DNA from: an uncultured bacterium
GTDB taxonomy: Bacteria > Cyanobacteriota > Vampirovibrionia > Gastranaerophilales > Gastranaerophilaceae
Assembly: GCA_902801985.1 (NCBI GenBank)
Contig: CADCKD010000015.1
Location: 1-64,000 of the forward strand
Reading direction: 5' to 3'
Length of the DNA stretch: 64,000 bases
Made by a program: the position numbers and the translations under genes. This document shows, one piece after another, positions 27,761 to 36,896 of this stretch (positions are counted from its first letter, which is position 1; each line of letters starts with the position of its first letter). The notes beneath the pieces were generated by a model. It was not told the DNA's origin and made no database searches. It saw only the letters and a list, made by a program, of their open reading frames with translations.

Positions 27761-29074
27761 ATGTCAGATAACAGAATTTATTTTGTAGACGTAACAAACA
27801 GAGATGGTGTTCAAACTTCAAGACTTGGACTTGCTAAACTACAAAAGACAATAATAAATCTTATGCTTGATAGTATGGGCATTACTCAATCAGAATTCGG
27901 TTTCCCCACAACAAAACACGAGCTTAATTACCTTAATGCGAATTTAGAACTTGTAGAGCAGGGAGTAATAAAAACAACCAAACTTTCCGGCTGGATGAGA
28001 GGTATTGCAGCGGATGTAGAAGAATCATTTAAAAATGTTCCCCAATTAAAATATGTCAATTTGTCCCAATCAACATCAGAACAAATGATTAATGGCAAAT
28101 ATATGGGCAAAAAGACCCCTGATGATATTATAAAAATGACCAAAGAAGCAGTCGAATGTGCAGCAGACAAAGGCGCTAAAATTATCGGAGTAAACGCAGA
28201 AGATGCATCACGAAGCGATCTTGATTATTTGATTAAATATGCAAAAGAAGCTAAAAAATCAGGAGCTCATCGTTTCAGATACTGCGATACACTTGGAGGA
28301 GAAGATCCTTTGACAACATATGACAGGATTTATAAAATAGCAAAAGAAATCCAAATGCCTGTTGAATTGCATTTTCATAATGATTTAGGAATGGCTGCAG
28401 CTTGTTCAATTATAGGAGCAAAAGCAGCAATTGATGCAGGAGTTGATGCTTATATAAATACCGCAATCAACGGTATGGGAGAAAGAGCAGGAAATGCGGA
28501 TTTGGTATCCTGTCTTTTGGGATGTTTAAAATCTGCAGGTTTCCGCGGCAAATACAAAATTGATGAAAACATAAAACTTGACAGAGCCTGGAGAATTGCA
28601 AAATATACCGCCTATGCATTCGGAGTTCCAATCCCTATGAATCAACCTGCTGTCGGAGATAATGCATTTGCTCACGAATCAGGAATTCACGCAGATGGAG
28701 CACTAAAAGACAGAAGGAATTACGAATTATACGATTTTGAAGAACTTGGACGAGGAGAACCGGAAATTATCGAAACCGGCCGTATGATTACAACCGGTGA
28801 ATATGGAGGAATTAAAGGTTTCAGAAACGTATACAATAATCTTGAACTTGAATTCAAAGATGAGCACGAAGCTCGCAATATTCTTGAACTTGTTCGTTAT
28901 GCAAACGTTCATACACAAAAACCTCTAACAACAAGCGAATTAAAATTCATCTACTATTATCCTGATATTGCGGCAAAAGTAATGACGGTTTCACCTTATT
29001 ATGAACCAATTGGCGCAATCAAAGAAAGAGTCGAAGCGCAAAAAGCAAGCTCAGAAAAATATAGTATCATTTAA
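27761..29074 (+). CDS. HMGL-family acyltransferase, homocitrate synthase / isopropylmalate synthase-like
   Basis: The 437-residue enzyme belongs to the family that condenses acetyl-CoA with a 2-oxo acid. It has the N-terminal RDGVQ signature, the metal-binding HFHNDLGMA motif, and NGMGERAGNADL and HESGIHADG, both typical of isopropylmalate and homocitrate synthases. The C-terminal domain is short, without the leucine-binding regulatory domain of LeuA, which favours a homocitrate-synthase (NifV-like) or related role. No leucine, lysine or nif genes are nearby, so the substrate is not settled. It has a strong AAGGGGAT ribosome site and TATAAT at 27724. Confidence 0.85.
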   Translation: MSDNRIYFVDVTNRDGVQTSRLGLAKLQKTIINLMLDSMGITQSEFGFPTTKHELNYLNANLELVEQGVIKTTKLSGWMRGIAADVEESFKNVPQLKYVNLSQSTSEQMINGKYMGKKTPDDIIKMTKEAVECAADKGAKIIGVNAEDASRSDLDYLIKYAKEAKKSGAHRFRYCDTLGGEDPLTTYDRIYKIAKEIQMPVELHFHNDLGMAAACSIIGAKAAIDAGVDAYINTAINGMGERAGNADLVSCLLGCLKSAGFRGKYKIDENIKLDRAWRIAKYTAYAFGVPIPMNQPAVGDNAFAHESGIHADGALKDRRNYELYDFEELGRGEPEIIETGRMITTGEYGGIKGFRNVYNNLELEFKDEHEARNILELVRYANVHTQKPLTTSELKFIYYYPDIAAKVMTVSPYYEPIGAIKERVEAQKASSEKYSII

Positions 29075-29115
29075 ATTTTCTTATAAGTTTAATATTTTTA
29101 TAATATAATTCTTGT

Positions 29116-30453
29116 ATGAATATCTCGCAGGAATTTGATACAATTGCCGCAATATCAACGCCTTTAGGAACTGGCGGAGTTGGTGTTGTGCGAATTTCGG
29201 GAGATAAAAGTTTTGAAATAGCACAAAAAATTTCTAAAAAAGAAAATTTACCCGCAGGGAAAATATGCCATGGTTGGATTTATAATGGCGATAAAAAGCT
29301 GGACGAAGTTATTATTTTGCCTTTCAAAGCACCTCATAGTTACAGTGGAGAAGATGTTATAGAAATCCAATGCCACGGAGGAATTCACGTTATCCAAAAT
29401 ATTCTTGATACCGTACTGCAAAACGGTGCAAGAATGGCAGAAAGAGGAGAATTTACCAAACGTGCATTTTTAAATAAACGTATGGATTTATCTCAAGCAG
29501 AAGCCGTAGATGATTTAATTCATTCCAAAACATCCGATTTCGCAATATATTCCGCCAAAAATCTCTCAGGAACGTTGGCTAAAACGATTAAAGAACTTCG
29601 GGAAGAAATTTTTACGGTGGCATCAAGAATTGTTGCGGGGATAGATTTTCCGGAAGACGTTGCAGAGCCTGAATACACTTATCTTATAGAAAATTTTGAA
29701 AAGGAGATTTCTCAAATCGATAAAATTCTGATAGGCGCAAAGTCTTCTGATATTTTAAGACAGGGCATAAAGGTCGCAATCGTAGGACGGCCAAATGTTG
29801 GAAAATCATCACTGTTTAATGCACTGCTTAATATAAACAGAGCAATCGTAACGGATATTGCCGGAACAACACGTGATGTTATCAAAGAAAACATTGATAT
29901 GGGTATTCCTGTTACGCTCATTGATACAGCAGGAATAAGAAAAGATGAAAGCGTAGATAAAGTCGAAGAAATCGGTATTGAATATTCTAAACAGTCAGCA
30001 CAAGAAGCAGATTTAATTTTGTTTATGTACGCTGCAAATGAAGGTTTTACAAAAGAAGATAAAGAAATTTATGAAATCATAAAAGACAAAAAACACATAA
30101 TTTTGGCAAACAAAATTGACCTCGGGGGGAATAAATATACCCCTCAAACTATTGAAATTTCAACAGTTTCAAATAAAGGTCTGGAGGAATTAAAATCCGA
30201 GATAAAATCCACAGTTCTTGACATGTCATCTGAAGATATTGAATTTGTTACAAACAAACGTCAACAAACTTGTCTTATAAGATGCAGGGAGAGCCTTGAT
30301 AGAGCTCTGAAAGCCGCACAAATCAATGAACTTCAAGATATGATATATATTGATTTAAAATCTGCACTTCTCGCTTTAGACGAGATTACGGGCGAAGTCA
30401 TAACAGACGACATATTGAACAATATCTTCGATCATTTTTGTATCGGCAAATAA
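29116..30453 (+). CDS. mnmE: tRNA modification GTPase MnmE
   Basis: MnmE, with MnmG, modifies U34 of certain tRNAs. The 445-residue protein has the N-terminal folate-binding domain, a helical domain and an inserted G domain: GRPNVGKSS near 224, DIAGTTRD, DTAGIRK and NKID. It ends in the essential CIGK. The length is normal. No Shine-Dalgarno is visible; TATAAT ends 6 bases before the ATG, so the transcript is probably leaderless. It is convergent with an EF-hand gene, with 3 bases between their ends. Confidence 0.96.
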   Translation: MNISQEFDTIAAISTPLGTGGVGVVRISGDKSFEIAQKISKKENLPAGKICHGWIYNGDKKLDEVIILPFKAPHSYSGEDVIEIQCHGGIHVIQNILDTVLQNGARMAERGEFTKRAFLNKRMDLSQAEAVDDLIHSKTSDFAIYSAKNLSGTLAKTIKELREEIFTVASRIVAGIDFPEDVAEPEYTYLIENFEKEISQIDKILIGAKSSDILRQGIKVAIVGRPNVGKSSLFNALLNINRAIVTDIAGTTRDVIKENIDMGIPVTLIDTAGIRKDESVDKVEEIGIEYSKQSAQEADLILFMYAANEGFTKEDKEIYEIIKDKKHIILANKIDLGGNKYTPQTIEISTVSNKGLEELKSEIKSTVLDMSSEDIEFVTNKRQQTCLIRCRESLDRALKAAQINELQDMIYIDLKSALLALDEITGEVITDDILNNIFDHFCIGK

Positions 30454-30456
30454 TCT

Positions 30457-31011
30457 CTATTTATTATAATTTTTGTATCTATAACTCAAAATACTGTAAC
30501 TATCCGGAGTAGAATCCGTATCACTCCCGTAAAATACAGTCATATCAGATGTTGCTTTACGATAATTTGCTTCATCCATCATTTCTTGCTTGTTGCAATC
30601 GTGGGAGAATGCTGCAATTTCAGCGCTTGTAACTCTGCCATCGTGATTTGTATCCATTTCATCAAAATTTTCCAGAATTTTAGAAATAGTATTCGCGCTG
30701 TACGCACCGCTCATAGCAAGCTGCGAAAGTTCATCTTTTGAAACACCTGCTGTTGAGAGTGTTTGAGAGAATTTATCCATTTCATCCGCACTAATTTTTC
30801 CATCCCCGTCTTTATCAAACGATGCAAAATTATTCTGAAAATACGATGCAAACGATTGATTCAGCGTTAAATAATTTGTTTGATCACTGCGTGCAGCACT
30901 TATATTCTTATAAGTTACGCCATCTTGCGGATACAAAGATGCAAGATAAGCATACGTATTTGATAAACCTGATGTAATACTATTAACAATAGATGAACCT
31001 GTACCTGCCAT
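30457..31011 (-). CDS. EF-hand calcium-binding protein
   Basis: The 184-residue protein has two canonical EF-hand loops: DKDGDGKISADE (66-77) and DTNHDGRVTSAE (120-131), each with Asp at positions 1, 3/5 and Glu at 12. They should bind Ca2+. No signal peptide or membrane segment is seen. Residues 1-60 are Ser/Tyr-rich, and the C-terminus is polar. It is convergent with mnmE. The partner is unknown. Confidence 0.85.
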   Translation of the reverse strand: MAGTGSSIVNSITSGLSNTYAYLASLYPQDGVTYKNISAARSDQTNYLTLNQSFASYFQNNFASFDKDGDGKISADEMDKFSQTLSTAGVSKDELSQLAMSGAYSANTISKILENFDEMDTNHDGRVTSAEIAAFSHDCNKQEMMDEANYRKATSDMTVFYGSDTDSTPDSYSILSYRYKNYNK

Positions 31012-31174
31012 AAAAAAATACCTTCTATTTTCTAACTTTACTTATATCATAATGATGATTGGCAAAATGTCAATAGTTTAAATCTTGATTTTATTTAAAA
31101 TATTTATATTATTGTATTTTTAACCATAGTATGGTATAATTAATAATAAAGTATTAACTAAAGAGGATTTTAGT

Positions 31175-31882
31175 ATGAAAAAGTTTTTAGCATTCACGTT
31201 GGCGGAAGTTTTAATAACATTGGGTATTATAGGGGTAATTTCTGCAATGGTTTTACCGAATATGCTGGGCCATTGGGAGAAAAAAGCACTTGAAACTCAA
31301 ACTAAACACTTCTATTCAATGATGACGCTTGCTATCCACAACTATATGGCAGATAACCGTATTGACGATTTGACAGATTCTCCGATGTATTGCGAAGCGT
31401 ATGAACAAGATGATTGCATACGTGCAAGAAAAGAACTTGATAATTTCTTCATGAAATATCTAAAAGTTGCAGTAAAGTGCACGGATGAAAATGGGAATAA
31501 TAACGGAAAATGTAAGCCCATACAGGCTAAAGTTATAGATAAATCAAGTCCTAACCATGGGGATGTCACTCCTGACTATATACTTATGCATGGATATGCT
31601 ATTAATGCAGTCGATCCACCCGATATTGCTTGGCCACTTAATATAGTTGTTGATGTTAACGGATATAAAGGACCAAATAGAGGGGGCAGAGATATTTGGG
31701 ATCTTGACGTTTTTTATGACGGAACAATAAATGGACCAACTTTAAACCCTGAATGTATGAATAGTAAAAGCTGTGCAAAAGGCAGAATAAATAGCGAGTT
31801 TTATACAAAATGTTTAACTTCATATGATGGTGCGGGGTGTTTTGGGCGATTCAAAGACCGCGGATTCAAGTTTGATTATTAA
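31175..31882 (+). CDS. Type IV pilin-like protein (prepilin N-terminus)
   Basis: The 235-residue protein starts with MKKFLAFTLAEVLITLGII, a class III prepilin signal in which cleavage before Phe would expose the N-methylated hydrophobic helix. It is the pseudopilin form common in this lineage. After the helix, it has several Cys (YCEAYEQDDC; CTDENGNNNGKC; ECMNSKSC) that could form disulfides. No pilus assembly genes are nearby. It stands alone, with GAGGA before the ATG and a terminator after it. It is probably a minor pilin or secreted pseudopilin. Confidence 0.85.
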   Translation: MKKFLAFTLAEVLITLGIIGVISAMVLPNMLGHWEKKALETQTKHFYSMMTLAIHNYMADNRIDDLTDSPMYCEAYEQDDCIRARKELDNFFMKYLKVAVKCTDENGNNNGKCKPIQAKVIDKSSPNHGDVTPDYILMHGYAINAVDPPDIAWPLNIVVDVNGYKGPNRGGRDIWDLDVFYDGTINGPTLNPECMNSKSCAKGRINSEFYTKCLTSYDGAGCFGRFKDRGFKFDY

Positions 31883-31893
31883 AAAAAGCGTTA

Positions 31894-31926
31894 TTCAGAG
31901 GTTGCCATGCAACCTCTGAATTTTAT
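31894..31926 (+). terminator. Terminator after the pilin-like gene
   Basis: TTCAGAGGTTGC and GCAACCTCTGAA form a perfect 12-base stem with a CAT loop, followed by TTTTATT. Confidence 0.85.
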
Positions 31927-31983
31927 TAATCTGACTATTTAATAAATCCTTAATCAGAATGACCCAACTCCTCCACTGGCGGG

Positions 31984-32051
31984 GAGGTTGGGTGGGGGAC
32001 TATTGTCATTGCGAGAAGGAACGATAGCAGTAGGTCAGGCTTTAGCCTGAC
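31984..32051. repeat. Partial copy of the intergenic repeat family plus an 18-base palindrome
   Basis: Positions 31984-32027 match 19315-19358 with one difference over 44 bases. The block is followed at 32034-32051 by the perfect palindrome GTCAGGCTTTAGCCTGAC, which is also found at 59930-59947 in the opposite orientation. Confidence 0.8.
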
Positions 32052-32132
32052 AACGCATATTTATAAACTTGACGTTTGTAGTACAAATGAGTTAATATAA
32101 ATAAGTACACGAGTTTTATAAGGGATATAAAT

Positions 32133-33155
32133 ATGTCAAAAGAAAAAGCAAATATTGCAATTTTGGGCGCTACAGGTGTTGTAGGCAGAGAGATTACAAA
32201 AATAGTTGATGAATTAAATGTTGAATTTAATAATATAAAATTTTTATCCAGCGCAAAAAGTGCAGGTAAAAAAATAGAATTTCAAGGCAAAGAATACACA
32301 GTAGAAGAAGCAAAACCTGAAAGTTTTGACGGTGTTAATATTGTATTAGCATCTGCGGGCGGTTCTACCTCACAACATTTTGCGCCTGAAATCGTAAAAC
32401 GCGGCGGAGTTTTGATAGACAATTCTTCTGCTTTCAGAATGGAAGAAGATGTTCCGTTAGTTATTGCAGGAGTAAACGATGAAGATTTGCGCAAACACCA
32501 CGGCATTGTTGCAAATCCAAACTGCTCAACATCACAGCTTATGTTAGTTTTAAAACCTCTTAATGAAAAGTTTAAAATTAAACGTCTTATTGTTTCAACA
32601 TATCAAGCTGTGTCCGGTGCAGGCTTAAAAGCCATTAATGAACTTGAAGCAAACACAAAAGCAAAATTAAACGGAGAAAACTTTACTCCTGAAGCTTTCA
32701 AAAAAGAAATAGCATTCAACGTTCTGCCTCAAATCGATGTGTTCACATCTAACGGATATACAAAAGAAGAAATGAAAGTTGTTAACGAAACAAAGAAAAT
32801 TCTTCATCTTGACCCGAATTTACCAATATCTTGTACTGCTGCGAGAGTTCCGGTATTCAACAGCCATTCTGAAGCCGTAGATATCGAATTTGAAGTAAAA
32901 ACTACCCCTGAAGAAGTTCGCGAAATCTTGAAAAATACATACGGTGTCGAAGTTATTGATAATCCTGACAATTATGAGTACCCTACGACAAAGGATTCAA
33001 GCGGCGTAGATCCTGTATATGTCGGCAGAATAAGAAAAAATTTAGCTTTTGACAACGGAATTTCTTTATGGTGCGTTGCTGACAACCTAAGAATAGGTGC
33101 GGCACTTAACACTGTAAGAATTTGTAAAAAGATTATAGAAATGGGTCTATACTAA
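32133..33155 (+). CDS. asd: Aspartate-semialdehyde dehydrogenase
   Basis: Asd reduces aspartyl phosphate to the semialdehyde, feeding lysine/diaminopimelate, threonine and methionine synthesis. The 340-residue protein has the NADP-binding GATGVVGREI near residue 11, the active-site Cys in NPNCSTSQ near 132, and the substrate-binding CTAARVPVF near 240 and SHSEAVDIEF. AAGGGAT lies before the ATG. It stands between a repeat block and the SprA-like gene. Confidence 0.96.
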   Translation: MSKEKANIAILGATGVVGREITKIVDELNVEFNNIKFLSSAKSAGKKIEFQGKEYTVEEAKPESFDGVNIVLASAGGSTSQHFAPEIVKRGGVLIDNSSAFRMEEDVPLVIAGVNDEDLRKHHGIVANPNCSTSQLMLVLKPLNEKFKIKRLIVSTYQAVSGAGLKAINELEANTKAKLNGENFTPEAFKKEIAFNVLPQIDVFTSNGYTKEEMKVVNETKKILHLDPNLPISCTAARVPVFNSHSEAVDIEFEVKTTPEEVREILKNTYGVEVIDNPDNYEYPTTKDSSGVDPVYVGRIRKNLAFDNGISLWCVADNLRIGAALNTVRICKKIIEMGLY

Positions 33156-33184
33156 AAATAGCTTAACATTTTCGGGTGTAGGGC

Positions 33185-33213
33185 TTGACAAAATTGTATG
33201 TTTCTGCTATACA
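33185..33213 (+). promoter_or_regulatory. Sigma-70-type promoter for the SprA-like gene
   Basis: TTGACA (33185-33190), a 17-base spacer and TATACA (33208-33213) lie about 18 bases before the ATG. TGCTATACATGTAGCA overlaps the -10 as an imperfect palindrome and could be an operator. Confidence 0.65.
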
Positions 33214-33230
33214 TGTAGCAGGAGTGTGTA

Positions 33231-33587
33231 ATGCAAGTTTTTGGAATTAGTAAACAAGATTTAATCAGAAAAAATTACAATGAGATTTATGCTCATGAAA
33301 TGGCTCACAAATCTGCAGGCGGAGCTTTTGCAGGCGCAATTTCCATTGAAAGAAATTCGGAAGGAATTCCTGTATCAGGTCACGTTCCTATTCAAATGCC
33401 AACTTTAGATAAAAACAATCCGCAAAAAACAATTGACCACGCAAATGTTGTAATTCGTGCAGCAATGGCACCAAATGATCCTTCTGCACAAGATTATAAA
33501 GTTGCAAACCAAGCGCGACAGATTAAATCTAAAGCCGAAGATATTAAATCTAAAGGTGTTGGAAACAAACTTAACGTAATTGCGTAA
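33231..33587 (+). CDS. Minimal SprA-related putative metallopeptidase
   Basis: The 118-residue protein carries HEMAH (22-26) followed by K.AGG.FAGAISI. Further on are GIPVSGHVPI, DPN-type TIDHA, IRAAMAPNDPS and QD.KVANQAR. This order matches the core of SprA-related putative metalloproteases (AHExAH...AGG...GHVP...TI...A..AP..PS.QD). It is little more than that core; larger family members carry long extra regions. No signal peptide is visible. HExxH suggests zinc, but peptidase activity is not proven in the family to my knowledge. AGGAG precedes the ATG. Confidence 0.75.
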   Translation: MQVFGISKQDLIRKNYNEIYAHEMAHKSAGGAFAGAISIERNSEGIPVSGHVPIQMPTLDKNNPQKTIDHANVVIRAAMAPNDPSAQDYKVANQARQIKSKAEDIKSKGVGNKLNVIA

Positions 33588-33679
33588 AAAAAATACTTGC
33601 CTCATTTATATTACGAAAAATTCAAAAAATGTGAAATATGAATTTTTTGTTATATAATATCATTAAATTAGGAGGCACA

Positions 33680-34795
33680 ATGGAAAATATAATTTCAAAT
33701 TATGACAATGCAGGCCGTTCGGGCGTAAATCCGACCAGAATTAAAGTTGTCGGCGTTGGCGGTGGTGGCGGCAATGCTGTAAACAGAATGTATAAAGCAA
33801 AACTTGCAGGTGTTGAGTTTTGGTTAATGAACACTGATTTGCAAGTTATGAACTGCAGCGAAGTACAAAACAGACTTCAATTAGGTGTAGAAACAACAAG
33901 AGGCTTAGGCTCAGGCGGAGATCCTACTACGGGAGAAAAAGCCGCAGTTGAAGTAAAAGAAGAAATAACAAAAGCACTTGAAAACACTGATATGTTATTC
34001 ATCACAGCAGGTATGGGAGGTGGAACCGGTACAGGCGCTGCTCCTATCGTTGCTCAGGTTGCTCAAGATTTAGGAATTTTAACTATCGCATTTGTTACAA
34101 AACCTTTTGTATGGGAAGGCAAAAAAAGAATGACCCAAGCAGAAGAAGGCATTGAAAAGCTTAAAAAGTATGTAGATGCTATTCTTGTCGTTCCTAATGA
34201 CAAACTTTTACAGGTTGTTGAAAGACAACTTGGTGTAAGAGAAGCTTTCTGTGTAACAGATGAAGTATTATACAGAGGTATTCAAGGTCTTTCAGATATC
34301 ATAACAATTCCTGGTATGATAAATATTGACTTTGCTGATGTTAGGAAGGTTGTAAAAGATTCCGGAACCGCATTGATGGGTATTGGTAGAGCACAAGGCG
34401 AAGGCAGAGCAATTAAAGCAGCTGAGATGGCTATCAATTCAAAACTTTTGGAATCATCTATTGACGGAGCAAGTGGAATTATCGTTAATATTACAGGCAG
34501 CTCTAATATGACATTGTATGAAATCAATGATGCGACAAGTGTTATCAATAATGTTGTAAAAGATGATGCAGATGTAATTATCGGTACAGCAATAAACGAA
34601 TCATTCCAAAACGAAATTCAAATTACGGTTATTGCAACAGGATTTGCAGAAAAATCTGCAAGAGGAGCACTTCAAATGTCAGCTGCGGAATACTTCCAGG
34701 GCAAAACATCCGAAGACATTACAAGACCTACAATTTCCGGTTTTGAACTTCCAAAAATCAAACTTGATGTCCCTGATTTTTTGAAAAAAGACTAA
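33680..34795 (+). CDS. ftsZ: Cell division protein FtsZ
   Basis: FtsZ is the tubulin-like GTPase that forms the division ring. The 371-residue protein has the nucleotide-binding GVGGGGGNAVNRM, the tubulin signature GGGTGTGAAP and the T7-loop region (NIDFADVRKV). It has a C-terminal tail (GFELPKIKLDVPDFLKK) resembling the conserved peptide that binds partners. The start chosen is the ATG at 33680 because AGGAGGCACA directly precedes it; an in-frame ATG 42 bases upstream lacks a ribosome site. No ftsA or mur cluster is adjacent, and a terminator follows. Confidence 0.97.
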   Translation: MENIISNYDNAGRSGVNPTRIKVVGVGGGGGNAVNRMYKAKLAGVEFWLMNTDLQVMNCSEVQNRLQLGVETTRGLGSGGDPTTGEKAAVEVKEEITKALENTDMLFITAGMGGGTGTGAAPIVAQVAQDLGILTIAFVTKPFVWEGKKRMTQAEEGIEKLKKYVDAILVVPNDKLLQVVERQLGVREAFCVTDEVLYRGIQGLSDIITIPGMINIDFADVRKVVKDSGTALMGIGRAQGEGRAIKAAEMAINSKLLESSIDGASGIIVNITGSSNMTLYEINDATSVINNVVKDDADVIIGTAINESFQNEIQITVIATGFAEKSARGALQMSAAEYFQGKTSEDITRPTISGFELPKIKLDVPDFLKKD

Positions 34796-34815
34796 TCAAA
34801 AAATAGAATAAATAC

Positions 34816-34850
34816 GCAAAAAGGAAGCATATACACTTCCTTTTTGCCTT
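34816..34850 (+). terminator. Terminator after ftsZ
   Basis: GCAAAAAGGAAG and CTTCCTTTTTGC form a perfect 12-base stem with an 8-base loop; the T-tract is inside the right arm and is followed by CTT. Confidence 0.7.
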
Positions 34851-34869
34851 AATATAGGAGAAAAAGATT

Positions 34870-35154
34870 ATGAGTAAACCGGAAGTAATACAATATAAAC
34901 CTGAAGGAGTATGCTGCCAAGTTATGCAAGTTGCACTTCAAGACGGTAAAGTTTTGGATGCAGATTTTTACGGCGGCTGCCACGGCAATCTTCAAGGAAT
35001 CAGAAGCCTTATAAAAGGGATGTCAATTGAAGAAATTATTGATAAACTCGGGGGTATTAAATGCGGTTCAAAATCAACAAGCTGCCCTGACCAGCTTGCT
35101 AAGTGCTTACTTGAATATAAACAAAATAAAAAAGCCGCAGCTGTTGAAAATTAA
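34870..35154 (+). CDS. TSCPD-domain protein (TIGR03905 type)
   Basis: This is a 94-residue protein with the conserved Cys set of TSCPD-domain proteins: GVCCQ, GGCHGNLQG, KCGSKSTSCPDQL and KCLLEY. The domain occurs alone or at the end of class II ribonucleotide reductases; the free-standing form has no assigned reaction. The Cys pattern suggests metal binding or redox. It lies between ftsZ and a thioredoxin/CcdA pair. Confidence 0.85.
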   Translation: MSKPEVIQYKPEGVCCQVMQVALQDGKVLDADFYGGCHGNLQGIRSLIKGMSIEEIIDKLGGIKCGSKSTSCPDQLAKCLLEYKQNKKAAAVEN

Positions 35155-35233
35155 TTCTGCCCGACTTTCCCATTGAAAAAACAATTAAATCAATAAGATA
35201 ATATTGTGTATTATCTTAAAAGAGGGATTTTTT

Positions 35234-35623
35234 ATGAACAAAAAAACTATTATTACTATTATTGCAATATTGGTTATACCTTTGCTTGCTTTTTGGGGTA
35301 TGAGTATTAATAATAATTCGGAAGCAACTGCACAAACAAGCGGGTTGCCTCAGATATTTAAATTTTCTTCCTCTATGTGCTTAGAATGCAAACAAGTTGA
35401 ACAAATTTTTGATGAAATAATGCCAAATTACAAAGATAAAATAGAATATAGACAAATTTTTGTCGATAGCCGCAAAGACATGAACGACCCATTAATAAAA
35501 AAATACAAAGTAACCCTTGTTCCAACTGTTGTTATGGTTAATTCTGACGGCTCGGTTGCAAAAACTATTGTCGGAGCAGCAGAAAAAAGCGAGTACGAAA
35601 ATTGTATAAAAGGACTTAGGTAA
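35234..35623 (+). CDS. Membrane-anchored thioredoxin-like protein
   Basis: This 129-residue protein has an N-terminal hydrophobic segment (about 4-22) and a thioredoxin fold with the redox motif CLECKQ near residue 45 and the cis-Pro region (TLVPTVVMV). It likely handles disulfides outside the membrane, fed by the CcdA protein encoded next. The ATG at 35234 is preferred because AGAGGGA lies just before it. The stop overlaps the ccdA start by one base (TAATG). Confidence 0.88.
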   Translation: MNKKTIITIIAILVIPLLAFWGMSINNNSEATAQTSGLPQIFKFSSSMCLECKQVEQIFDEIMPNYKDKIEYRQIFVDSRKDMNDPLIKKYKVTLVPTVVMVNSDGSVAKTIVGAAEKSEYENCIKGLR

Positions 35624-36318
35624 TGGAAGGATTAACCTCGATATTCACATCTCAAACAAGCATAATAATTCTTTTTGGAGCTTCCTTTTTAGGGGGATTA
35701 ATATCATCTGTTTCTCCGTGTTCTTTATCAATGCTGCCGCTTATTATAGGTTATATAGGCGGATATTCGGATGAAAAACCTCTAAAAACGTTATTACAAA
35801 TGATATTTTTTGTAATTGGTGCAAGTATCGTTTTTTCTATAATCGGTATCATCTGCGCTCTTACCGGAAAAATCTTTGTAGGAAACCCTTATTTTGCTCT
35901 TGTAGTAGCTTCAATAATACTTATAATGGGATTAAACATATTGGGGATACTCGATTTTCAACTGCCTGTTTTAATAAAAGAAATACCCAAAAATAACTTT
36001 AATAATGAATTCTTATATCCGATACTACTTGGTGCAGTATTTGCACTAATCGGGACACCTTGTTCTACTCCAATATTGGCCAGCATAATGGCTTTTGCCA
36101 CAATGGGGGCAAAAATCAGCTATGCCGTCGTTATGCTATTTTTGTTTTCAATAGGACAAGGGCTAATCCTTATACTCGCAGGATTTATTACCTCAAAATT
36201 AAAAAACTCCGGCGAAAAATTCTATCAAATTTCAGAAATCATAATGAAAATAAGCGGAGTATTATTAATACTCGTTGCCATTTATATTTATTTTAAAGTA
36301 TTTTCTGCCGTAATTTAA
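35623..36318 (+). CDS. ccdA: CcdA/DsbD-like transmembrane electron carrier
   Basis: The 231-residue protein has six hydrophobic segments and the two redox-active Cys placed as in CcdA: SSVSPCSLSMLPL near residue 32 and IGTPCSTPIL near 146. CcdA passes electrons from cytoplasmic thioredoxin across the membrane. Coupling with the preceding extracytoplasmic thioredoxin-like gene supports a two-protein reducing pathway. No cytochrome c maturation genes are seen here, so the final target is unclear. Confidence 0.9.
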   Translation: MEGLTSIFTSQTSIIILFGASFLGGLISSVSPCSLSMLPLIIGYIGGYSDEKPLKTLLQMIFFVIGASIVFSIIGIICALTGKIFVGNPYFALVVASIILIMGLNILGILDFQLPVLIKEIPKNNFNNEFLYPILLGAVFALIGTPCSTPILASIMAFATMGAKISYAVVMLFLFSIGQGLILILAGFITSKLKNSGEKFYQISEIIMKISGVLLILVAIYIYFKVFSAVI

Positions 36319-36393
36319 GTATACAAATCCTTGTATAATGACTTAATTTGTTGTATTATAAGATATAAGTTATAAGGATTAGGAGAAAGTATC

Positions 36394-36858
36394 ATGAACA
36401 CATTTGAGGGAAAACTAATTGTTTCTGAAAAAGATAGATTTTGTATAATACTTGCAAGATTTAATGATTTTATCGGCTCAAAACTTTTATCAGGAGCGAT
36501 TGATGAATTAAAAAGACACGGTGCAAAAGAAGAAAATATAGATATAATAAGAGTTCCTGGGGCTTTTGAAATCCCTGTTGTTGCCCAAAAGACAGCCTCA
36601 TCTAAAAAATACAATGCAATAATTACTTTAGGCGCTGTAATTAAAGGTGCAACACCTCATTTTGAATATGTATCCAATGAAGTTGCAAAAGGGGTTGCTC
36701 AAGTTAGCTTGCAAACAGGTGTTCCTGTTACATTTGGTGTTTTAACAACTGATAATATAGAGCAAGCAATTGAAAGAGCCGGAACAAAAGCGGGCAATAA
36801 AGGTTCTGATGCTGCCAGAACCGCTATCGAAATGGCAAATCTTTTAAAAGAAATTTAA
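36394..36858 (+). CDS. ribH: 6,7-dimethyl-8-ribityllumazine synthase
   Basis: RibH forms lumazine, the penultimate riboflavin intermediate. The 154-residue protein has the family landmarks [36 protein letters not shown] and [11 protein letters not shown]. The length is typical. AGGAGAAAG precedes the ATG. Other rib genes are not in the window, and I see no FMN riboswitch upstream. Confidence 0.96.
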   Translation: MNTFEGKLIVSEKDRFCIILARFNDFIGSKLLSGAIDELKRHGAKEENIDIIRVPGAFEIPVVAQKTASSKKYNAIITLGAVIKGATPHFEYVSNEVAKGVAQVSLQTGVPVTFGVLTTDNIEQAIERAGTKAGNKGSDAARTAIEMANLLKEI

Positions 36859-36896
36859 GTTTTTAAATAGATGAAGTGTTGAAAAGGAGTTTTACT

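Noticed and set aside
36319-36393. A possible FMN riboswitch before ribH
   Set aside because: The 75-base gap is too short, and I see only a small TATACAAATCCTTGTATA hairpin.
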